From JBCAWW01 sp045106675 (lineage in GTDB: Bacteria; Bacteroidota; Bacteroidia; J057): 6,446 nucleotides of DNA. Under the pieces are notes generated by a model. It made no database searches and was not told the origin of the DNA. It was given only the letters and a program-made list of their open reading frames with translations. Shown here piece after piece: positions 1 to 5,278 of this stretch. Where the stretch lies: NCBI GenBank assembly GCA_045106675.1, contig JBGCFA010000455.1, positions 1 through 6,446 of the forward strand, given 5' to 3'. Made by a program: the position numbers and the translations under genes. Position 1 is the first letter of the stretch. Each line of letters opens with the position of its first letter.

Positions 1-774
1 AAAAAAGGAACTATAGAGATCTAGTATCTCCAACATCTGCTCATAGTAAGACTCGTTTTCGGGATGAGCTAAAGCCTGATAGATGTGAAAATAAGCGTCG
101 ATGACAGGGATTTTTCGGTAGGGATGATCGGCCTTGCCTAACGCTTCGATCAATAGGTCGGTCAGTAGAATCGGAACCTCAGTATTGATGATGTGCTGGC
201 GGTTGAGGGCCTCGCAGCTTTCTCGCAATTTGATGGCGAGATAATATTGATCGAGTGCTTGGTGCTTTTTTTCGAGCCCTTCGTGTTGGGTGCGCAAGTG
301 CTGGCGCCCAAAATGATCGTTACGAGCGCTGGCGAGAGCCAATTGTTGGCGATGATAAGTCTCGTCGAGAAAGGTCCGCTGGAGCAGGTTTTTTTCAAGC
401 CTGCGCAACTCAATTTCAAACAGATCGTTGAGCCCTTTTTCACTCAATGCTTGCAGTGAATCGGTTTCGCCAAGGATGGCTTCCTGTTTTTTACGCTCTT
501 CACCTAAGAAATCTTTGAGTCGTCGATAGAGGAGAGAGATTTCGTCAGCGATCTTTTGATCACGATAGGCTTTTTCGCCATGAAGCTGCTTTTGTAAGCC
601 CGCTTTGGTCAATTTTTTGTGTTCAAACTCGGGAGCGTATTTTAGTATCACCTCATACAAATCACACAAACGAGGATGCGGATTGCAGTAGGGGGATTGT
701 AAAAACACTTGAAATCGCTGACGCTCTTCCTTGCTCAGTTTGCGCAACAAGCGTAATAACTTGCTGTTTTTCAT
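1..774 (-). CDS. Uncharacterised helical protein, N-terminal part (cut by window edge)
   Basis: Reading the minus strand from the ATG at 772-774 gives 258 codons without a stop, running off the left edge, so only the N-terminal part is visible. The protein opens MKNSKLLRLLRKLSKEERQR and continues with a FQVFLQSPYCNPHPRLCDLY segment at about residues 21-40. It then becomes a charged, probably all-helical chain rich in Leu, Gln, Glu, Lys and Arg, with coiled-coil or helical-repeat character. There is no signal peptide or membrane segment, so it is probably cytoplasmic. The opening pattern (a short basic helix, LSKEE, then FLxSPYxN) resembles, from memory, the start of uncharacterised Bacteroidota proteins of roughly 500 residues; I cannot assign a function. 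The ATG is preceded by a purine-poor stretch without a Shine-Dalgarno sequence, as is usual in this phylum. It is transcribed divergently from the secreted protein at 965. The reading frame is near certain; the function is unknown. Confidence 0.85.
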   Translation of the reverse strand, partial: MKNSKLLRLLRKLSKEERQRFQVFLQSPYCNPHPRLCDLYEVILKYAPEFEHKKLTKAGLQKQLHGEKAYRDQKIADEISLLYRRLKDFLGEERKKQEAILGETDSLQALSEKGLNDLFEIELRRLEKNLLQRTFLDETYHRQQLALASARNDHFGRQHLRTQHEGLEKKHQALDQYYLAIKLRESCEALNRQHIINTEVPILLTDLLIEALGKADHPYRKIPVIDAYFHIYQALAHPENESYYEQMLEILDLYSSFF

Positions 775-821
775 GGAGTTGGCCTTAGTTTGGGTTTGTT
801 TGGAAACGAAAAACAATTGAA

Positions 822-837
822 TTTAATCATTTAATCA
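822..837. repeat. Two tandem copies of TTTAATCA in the divergent spacer
   Basis: The 8-mer TTTAATCA occurs twice head to tail in the 190-bp spacer between the divergent genes at 774 and 965. It lies in an AT-rich stretch where promoters for both genes would be expected. It could be a binding site for a regulator or simply low complexity; nothing else in the sequence decides this. I find no good match to the Bacteroidota promoter pattern (TTTG, about 20 nt, TAnnTTTG) on either strand of this spacer. Confidence 0.35.
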
Positions 838-964
838 TCTGATAACCAGTAAATATTAGCTCTGTGATTGTGAAACGATCAAATAACAATCTATAAAATC
901 ATCATTCCTTTTGGCTTTTCATCCCTCTATCATTGTAATGTGTCTCTACCTCAAATTGCCTAAG

Positions 965-3394
965 ATGATGAAAAAGCATTTTCTAACCCTAATCCTCCTC
1001 GCCCTGACAAGCACGCTTTCTGCTCAGTTTTGGCCTTTTGTTTATGATTCTCTCGAAGTAGGCAATATCAAAGCATTTGTCCGCAGTGATGGAGCTCTTT
1101 TTGAACATAATGCTGGTCCAGGGCTATTTACCGTGGACACTAATATTGGCTTAATCAATGGTGCCGGGCTATGGATCGGTGGTTTTAATGTCAACGGCCA
1201 ACTACACTTCAGTGCACATGATTGGGGCGTATGGCAAGGAACGGGCTTCGATTTTTTCCCCGGGCCTATCTCTAAGGACAGTTTGTTGACTGATAGTGTC
1301 ACTACGGCAAATCACAATCGATTTTGGAAAATAGATCGTGCGGAGCTTGATGCTTATTTACTCGATTTTCAAGACAATGGTGTGATCGATAACCCAACAG
1401 CATATCCGCATGTCTATGATTGGCCGGCCTTTTTGTATGACCTCAACGGTAACGCTCTTCCTGAGGGCGCGCCTTGGATAGATGTCGATGGCGATCCAAG
1501 CACTTATACGCCTGACCAAGGCGATCATCCGACTCTCAAGGGCGATGCCATGATCTGGTGGGTATTCAACGATATTGGTACTGACCCTATCAATGATCGC
1601 TACAATCCTAGTCCGCTTGGTCTGGAAGTACATGCGATGGTTTACGGCTATGATTGTCCCGAAGAGCCCTTGGCGAACACTTTGTTTGTGGAGTACAACT
1701 TGATCAATCGGACGACTTACACTTGGCAAGAAGTCTATATGGGACAATGGACTGACTTTGATTTAGGATTTTTTGCCGATGACCATGTGGGAGTCGATAC
1801 CACACTCGATATGTACTATGGCTACAATGGCAATCCTTTGGACGGTCCTTCTGGATTTGGTCCGAGTACACCAGCTGTTGGGATGCAGTTTTTGCAAGGT
1901 GCGACGCCCCCTTCTCCCAACGACTTGATCGACAATGATCGTGATGGGATCGTAGATGAGCCGGGCGAACGAATAGGTATTTCCGCCTTTATGGCCTATC
2001 CCAATGATTTTACCATTACTCCCCTTACTTCTACTGAGTATTACGAATATTTATTCGCATACTTCCCCAATGGTCAACAGGCTGTAGATAATTATAGCAA
2101 CGGTGGCCTAGGTAATGGTAATCCCGATAGCTCGGCAGGCCCACTTACTTACTTTCTGTATCCTGGTGATGTTTGCCAACAAGTTGGTTGGACGATGGAA
2201 AACGCCAATCGTCCTCCTGCTGATTATCGTGCGGTAGCTAGCCTTGGCTATTTTAAGTTGGATGCGGGTGATTCTGATACGATTAAGATGTCCTATATCA
2301 TTAGTGAGAGTATGGCCAGCCAGCAAAACATCTGCGACCTCATGGACGATGGCCAGTATCTCAAAGATTGGTTTGCAGCGGGAGTAGAGACTTGTGTTTT
2401 GCCAGATCTCGTTTATCCCGGTGATGCCAACCATGATCAGATAGCAGATGCATGGGATATATTGCCGATCGGTTTGCATTATCAACAATCTGCTACGCCT
2501 CGGGCGAACGCTTCCCTCAATTGGGTCGGGCAGCCTGCCATTGATTGGACCGACAGTCTGGCCTCTGGTGTCAACATCAAGCATGTTGATACGGATGGTA
2601 GTGGTATGATAGATCGAGATGATACCCTTGCCGTCGATCTCAATTATGGCTTGATTCACTATAGTCTTCGCCCAGATGGGATACAATCCGATGGTGCGCC
2701 TTTTTACTTTACTGTTTCAGATACGCTGATCAATCCCGGAGATACGATTTCACTCTCGGTCTGGCTTGGGACGATGGATACATTGGCGCAGGATGTGTAT
2801 GGGATTGCCTTCTCCTTAGAGTATGATACCAGTCAAGTTGAAACATTGAGTGTCGATATGAACCCTAGTTGGTTGGGTACCAATGGAGTGGATCTACTCA
2901 GTTTTAGTAAAAACTTGGCCGATATCGGTAGAGTAGATTTGGCGCAAGTACGCCTCGATCAAGCCAATGTTAGCGGCTACGGTCGCTTGGCCAATATCAT
3001 CGTAGTGATGGATGATGATATTGCTAAAACTTTGATTCCCTTTACGATGAGTGTGGCTCGTGTCAATTTGATCGATGCGGATGAAAATGAACTCGATGTC
3101 AGCGTCGAGCCATTGAATGCCAATATCAGTACGAGTATTACTGCCCAATTGAGCATTCCCAGCTTGACGGTATATCCCAACCCTACCCAAAATGAACTTT
3201 ATGTCCGATGGGCCAAAGGAGCCGAAACACAGCTAAGACTTTGGGATATGCAAGGACAATTGGTCGCGACGGAGCGTTCCCCACAGGGTGAATCAAAAAT
3301 CCGTATAGACCTCATTGCCTTACCCCAAGGCCTCTATTTGCTCGAAGTCGTGCAAGGCGAAAAGCGAAGCACGCAATCCGTATTGCGACAGTAG
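965..3394 (+). CDS. Secreted T9SS cargo protein with dockerin-like and cohesin-like modules
   Basis: The product is 809 residues if it starts at ATG 965; ATG 968 is equally possible. A longer frame from a TTG at 911 would bury the signal peptide, so it is not used. Residues 1-20 form a signal peptide (MMKKHFLTLILLALTSTLSA, cleavage before Gln21). Residues about 30-470 match the N-terminal region common in large Bacteroidota exoproteins, including GLWIGGFNVNGQLHFSAHDW and GFDFFPGP. A calcium-loop-like DNDRDGIVDE lies at 323-332. At 485-565 is a dockerin-like module with EF-hand-type loops DANHDQIADAWD (487-498) and DTDGSGMIDRDD (542-553), separated by a much longer linker than in classical dockerins. 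At about 578-722 is a cohesin-like beta-sandwich (NPGDTISLSV, then YGIAFSLEYD). Residues 727-809 are a type A T9SS sorting domain with YPNP at 737-740 and LPQGLYLLEV near the end. The predicted route is Sec export followed by T9SS delivery to the cell surface or medium. The substrate or partner is unknown; no catalytic domain is recognisable. Confidence 0.9.
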   Translation: MMKKHFLTLILLALTSTLSAQFWPFVYDSLEVGNIKAFVRSDGALFEHNAGPGLFTVDTNIGLINGAGLWIGGFNVNGQLHFSAHDWGVWQGTGFDFFPGPISKDSLLTDSVTTANHNRFWKIDRAELDAYLLDFQDNGVIDNPTAYPHVYDWPAFLYDLNGNALPEGAPWIDVDGDPSTYTPDQGDHPTLKGDAMIWWVFNDIGTDPINDRYNPSPLGLEVHAMVYGYDCPEEPLANTLFVEYNLINRTTYTWQEVYMGQWTDFDLGFFADDHVGVDTTLDMYYGYNGNPLDGPSGFGPSTPAVGMQFLQGATPPSPNDLIDNDRDGIVDEPGERIGISAFMAYPNDFTITPLTSTEYYEYLFAYFPNGQQAVDNYSNGGLGNGNPDSSAGPLTYFLYPGDVCQQVGWTMENANRPPADYRAVASLGYFKLDAGDSDTIKMSYIISESMASQQNICDLMDDGQYLKDWFAAGVETCVLPDLVYPGDANHDQIADAWDILPIGLHYQQSATPRANASLNWVGQPAIDWTDSLASGVNIKHVDTDGSGMIDRDDTLAVDLNYGLIHYSLRPDGIQSDGAPFYFTVSDTLINPGDTISLSVWLGTMDTLAQDVYGIAFSLEYDTSQVETLSVDMNPSWLGTNGVDLLSFSKNLADIGRVDLAQVRLDQANVSGYGRLANIIVVMDDDIAKTLIPFTMSVARVNLIDADENELDVSVEPLNANISTSITAQLSIPSLTVYPNPTQNELYVRWAKGAETQLRLWDMQGQLVATERSPQGESKIRIDLIALPQGLYLLEVVQGEKRSTQSVLRQ

Positions 3395-3442
3395 GCAATG
3401 AGCAATGTCATGTTGCTGTAGCGGCGCAAGATTTTGTGCTGT

Positions 3443-3473
3443 TGCGGATGGAAAAAATCGTTCTGCGAAGCAG
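3443..3473 (+). repeat. Dispersed 31-bp repeat, copy A
   Basis: This 31-bp stretch matches 5230-5260 at 26 of 31 positions in the same orientation; the shared core is TCGTTCTGCG followed by AGCAG. Both copies contain a small hairpin (CTGC-GAA-GCAG here) next to an A-run. Both sit in spacers between convergent genes. On the minus strand the hairpin is followed by a T-run, so it may add weak termination, but it may equally be an inert intergenic repeat family. Confidence 0.6.
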
Positions 3474-3482
3474 GAAAAAACG

Positions 3483-3517
3483 AAAGGCTGATCGAGTATA
3501 AAACTCAATCAGCCTTT
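3483..3517. terminator. Bidirectional hairpin terminator between the secreted protein gene and scpA
   Basis: A 15-bp stem (3483-3497 with 3503-3517, one C/A mismatch) closes a 5-nt loop. The left arm reads AAAGGCTGATCGAGT. It lies 88 nt after the stop of the secreted-protein gene and faces scpA. On the minus strand the stem ends in TTT, followed by CG and six T, a good intrinsic terminator tail. On the plus strand only TTTGTC follows, so termination in that direction relies mainly on the strong stem. Confidence 0.8.
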
Positions 3518-3521
3518 GTCT

Positions 3522-3565
3522 AAAAAAAATTAGGGGACTCGATCTCATAGAGAGAGTCACCCTAA
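3522..3565 (-). terminator. Rho-independent terminator of scpA
   Basis: On the minus strand an 11-bp stem with one bulged base (3565-3554 with 3540-3530, TTAGGGTGACTC against GAGTCCCCTAA) is followed directly by eight T residues (3529-3522). The loop can extend the stem with a further four pairs (3543-3546 with 3550-3553). It begins about 104 nt after the scpA stop codon and is the clearest intrinsic terminator in the window. With the neighbouring stem at 3483-3517 it forms a tandem pair for minus-strand transcription. Confidence 0.85.
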
Positions 3566-3669
3566 CCCCTAGCTTCTGTATCTGGCGTAATGCCTATGAA
3601 TCTAAGGTAGGGATAAATATTTCATCCACAAAACTATCTATAAAATAAAATATGTTCAGGGTGGAAAGG

Positions 3670-4437
3670 TTATTCCTCTTTGGTGGTCTTTTTTTCGAGC
3701 CAGAAATTGTTGAAACCATCACCGATAGTGATAGCGATCTTTTGTACTTGGACTAGTTCTAGGATAGCCAAAAAGCTGAATACCACAAAGATACGGTCGC
3801 GTTCTTCTAGGACGAAGGCCACAAAATCGATTCGATCATTGAGGAGTACGCGCTCTAGGACTCGGTTTTTGATATTTTCGACGGTGTAAGGATAACTGCG
3901 AATTACATGAGAGGGCTTCTCTAATTTTTCTTGATGACGGTCCCAAACGCGCTTGAAGGATCGCATCAAGGTATAAAGATCCATCCCGATCAACTCTTCC
4001 TCTGGATATTGAGATTGGAGAAAGAGTTTAGTTTCCTTTTGGGTATAGCCACGAATTTCACGCTCGCTTTGCGCTTGCTCCAAATCGGTGAGTTGGCCAA
4101 GGATATCTTTGTAGCGTTTATACTCGATGAGACGCTGTACCAATTCTTGACGAGGATCGACTTCTTCTCCGTGTTCGTCAAGGACGGGCCTAGGCAAAAG
4201 CATCTTGGCTTTGATGCGCATCAAGGTACTTGCAACGAGAATAAACTCTGCCGCCAACTCGATATTCATAGTGTGCATATTTTGGATATATGCTAGAAAC
4301 TCTTGCGTGATCGTCGCAATCGGAATATTATGAATATCAATCTCGTCCCTTTCGATAAAGAAAAGGAGTAGATCAAAGGGTCCTTCAAATTGAGGGAGGT
4401 TAATACGGTAGGTGCTATTTTCTTGCACTTCGGCCAT
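3670..4437 (-). CDS. scpA: Segregation and condensation protein A (ScpA, kleisin of SMC condensin)
   Basis: This 255-residue protein is the usual full length for ScpA. ScpA is the kleisin that bridges the heads of an SMC dimer and binds a ScpB dimer, forming the complex that compacts and segregates the chromosome. The N-terminal SMC-neck-binding region carries the family hallmark FEGPFDLLLFFIERDEIDIH (residues 17-36), followed by the IPIATITQEFLAYI helix and the AAEFILVASTLMRIKAKMLL helix (62-81). The middle (about 85-180) is a charged linker that would bind ScpB. The C-terminal winged-helix region (about 184-250) includes VVFSFLAILELVQVQKIAI, which contacts the SMC head. The ATG at 4435-4437 fits the family N-terminus; no Shine-Dalgarno sequence is seen. 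No scpB or smc is adjacent, so it is probably monocistronic, and it ends at the terminator at 3522-3565. It is divergent from the small membrane protein gene at 4571 across a 133-bp spacer containing DnaA-box-like sites. Confidence 0.95.
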   Translation of the reverse strand: MAEVQENSTYRINLPQFEGPFDLLLFFIERDEIDIHNIPIATITQEFLAYIQNMHTMNIELAAEFILVASTLMRIKAKMLLPRPVLDEHGEEVDPRQELVQRLIEYKRYKDILGQLTDLEQAQSEREIRGYTQKETKLFLQSQYPEEELIGMDLYTLMRSFKRVWDRHQEKLEKPSHVIRSYPYTVENIKNRVLERVLLNDRIDFVAFVLEERDRIFVVFSFLAILELVQVQKIAITIGDGFNNFWLEKKTTKEE

Positions 4438-4478
4438 ACAGCAAATATGCGGAAAAAATATCGGACGTAAGTCGCTGA

Positions 4479-4512
4479 TTTATACACAATAAGCTGTGGA
4501 AAAGTGTATAAA
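4479..4512. promoter_or_regulatory. 9-bp inverted repeat overlapping three DnaA-box-like 9-mers
   Basis: TTTATACAC (4479-4487) and its exact reverse complement GTGTATAAA (4504-4512) flank a 16-nt spacer in the divergent scpA spacer. TTATACACA (4480-4488) fits the DnaA-box consensus TTATNCACA exactly. The minus strand of 4495-4503 reads TTTTCCACA (one mismatch), and that of 4503-4511 reads TTATACACT (one mismatch). The site could be a DnaA-binding cluster, part of an origin, or the operator of an unknown regulator controlling one or both flanking genes. The symmetry and matches are seen directly; the function is inference. Confidence 0.5.
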
Positions 4513-4570
4513 GTGCTCGACGCTCGCTTAAATTCTCTTATTTTGGTCTTTCATTCATTACCAGAAAACT

Positions 4571-5038
4571 ATGCATTCAAAAGCTTTACTCCTGATTGTC
4601 GTTTTACTCCTGACCGCATTGGCCCCACTCAATAGTGCGCCTAGCTTAGAGTCGCCCCTGCTCAATCTCAATTCGCAGCCGCAATTGCCTTTACAAAAAC
4701 GCTGGGAAAAGCGTAAGGATAAAAAGGAGGCTTCGGAACATAAATTCACCCCGGTCCTCCCCGCAATCGCTCTAAGTTTAGGCATTTTGGCGGTAGGTAC
4801 CTTCATCTTTGCCGGTCTACCTGGAATCATCATTGGCGCCTTGGCCGTGATCGTTGGTAGTGTCGTTTTGACTAGACGAAATGGCTATACCAGGAAGGAT
4901 CGTATAATGGCCAGAATTGGAGTTTTATTGGGAAGTCTATTTTTATTTGCCGGTATCCTGATCATCATCGCTTTGCTAGAGCCGACAGGAGTAAACCTAG
5001 AAGGACTTGAGCCTTTGCTTGAGCATGTGCTAGAATAG
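4571..5038 (+). CDS. Small membrane protein of unknown function
   Basis: The product is 155 residues from the ATG at 4571, preceded by an AT-rich leader without a Shine-Dalgarno sequence. Residues 4-20 are hydrophobic and look like a signal peptide or first membrane anchor (LLLIVVLLLTALAPL). A polar, strongly basic stretch follows (QKRWEKRKDKKEASEHK, about 42-58). Three further hydrophobic segments lie at about 62-81, 82-100 and 115-136, the first two separated only by a GLPG turn, with a TRRNGYTRKDR basic loop between the second and third. The acidic C-terminus (LEPTGVNLEGLEPLLEHVLE) would be soluble. It is presumably an inner-membrane protein. I recognise no family or catalytic motif. It is divergent from scpA and convergent with the TPR protein gene, so it is probably monocistronic. 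Sequence character supports a real gene; the role is unknown. Confidence 0.75.
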   Translation: MHSKALLLIVVLLLTALAPLNSAPSLESPLLNLNSQPQLPLQKRWEKRKDKKEASEHKFTPVLPAIALSLGILAVGTFIFAGLPGIIIGALAVIVGSVVLTRRNGYTRKDRIMARIGVLLGSLFLFAGILIIIALLEPTGVNLEGLEPLLEHVLE

Positions 5039-5068
5039 AGTGATTGTGACTGCCGCTTCGCGGAACGC

Positions 5069-5206
5069 GCCATTTCGAACGAGCGCAGCGAGGAGAAATC
5101 TCCGACTTCGCTGATTGGAGAAATCTCCGACTTCGCTGATTGGAAAATCTCCGACTGCTCCGCATGAAAAATTTCTAAAGGTCCCTCGAGTGCCTCGGGA
5201 TGACCG
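5069..5206. repeat. Composite palindromic intergenic repeat element
   Basis: The left end (from 5070, CCATTTCGAACGAGCGCAGC) and the reverse complement of the right end (GGTCATCCCGAGGCACTCGA) are related diverged sequences, so the element is a loose palindrome of about 138 bp with the 25-bp tandem repeat inside. From memory, elements of the form CATTTCGAACGA...GGAGAAATCTCC recur in intergenic regions of many Bacteroidota genomes. It fills most of the spacer between convergent genes and contains no credible coding frame. A mini-hairpin CCGC-TTC-GCGG (5053-5063) lies just outside its left end. Confidence 0.55.
5092..5166 (+). repeat. 25-bp tandem repeat, two exact copies plus one degenerate
   Basis: The unit begins GGAGAAATCTCCGACTTCGC and ends TGATT. 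Copies at 5092-5116 and 5117-5141 are identical. A third, at 5142-5166, keeps the GGA, AAATCTCCGACT and CGC parts and then diverges. Each unit starts with the near-palindrome GGAGAAATCTCC, and the CTTCGCT segment can pair with AGCGAG to the left. There are no unique spacers between copies, so this is not a CRISPR array. Confidence 0.85.
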
Positions 5207-5229
5207 GGAGTTTGAAGAAGCTTCGCTTC

Positions 5230-5260
5230 TGCAAATGAAAAAAGTCGTTCTGCGCAGCAG
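5230..5260 (+). repeat. Dispersed 31-bp repeat, copy B
   Basis: This matches 3443-3473 at 26 of 31 positions in the same orientation. The mini-hairpin is kept, with a changed loop (CTGC-GCA-GCAG, 5250-5260). It is preceded by AGAAG-CTTCG-CTTCT (5216-5230), another small stem. Like copy A it lies between two convergent genes, just beyond the end of the minus-strand gene. Confidence 0.6.
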
Positions 5261-5274
5261 TAAGCAAATACTGC
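5238..5274 (-). terminator. Possible terminator of the TPR protein gene
   Basis: On the minus strand, 4 nt after the TAG stop, GCAGTA (5274-5269) pairs with TACTGC (5262-5257) around a 6-nt loop. A competing hairpin CTGC-TGC-GCAG (5260-5250) follows, and then a run of six T (5243-5238). The stems are short and the T-run sits a few bases beyond the second one, so this is a weak candidate. Its position directly after the gene is the main support. Confidence 0.4.
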
Positions 5275-5278
5275 CAGA

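Noticed and set aside
865..880. ParB parS-like half-site GTGAAAC in the first divergent spacer
   Set aside because: Only one half of the palindrome matches; the other half is absent, so this is expected by chance.
840..900. Promoter of the secreted-protein gene (ATTG near 867-870, TATAAAAT from 892)
   Set aside because: The match to the Bacteroidota TTTG / TAnnTTTG pattern is poor and similar AT-rich strings occur throughout the spacer.
911..964. Upstream in-frame extension of the secreted protein from a TTG at 911
   Set aside because: It would add 18 residues ahead of a textbook signal peptide; the ATG pair at 965/968 fits the signal peptide exactly.
2108..2686. 192-residue open frame on the minus strand inside the secreted-protein gene
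   Set aside because: It lies wholly within a well-supported gene on the other strand and its translation has no recognisable domain; it is a shadow frame.
3622..3630. TCATCCACA, a one-mismatch DnaA box followed by an AT-rich stretch
   Set aside because: An isolated one-mismatch 9-mer is expected by chance in this length, and it lies in the scpA 3' region about 850 bp from the cluster at 4480.
5092..5166. CRISPR array
   Set aside because: The 25-bp units are directly adjacent with no unique spacers, only two are exact, and no cas genes are present.
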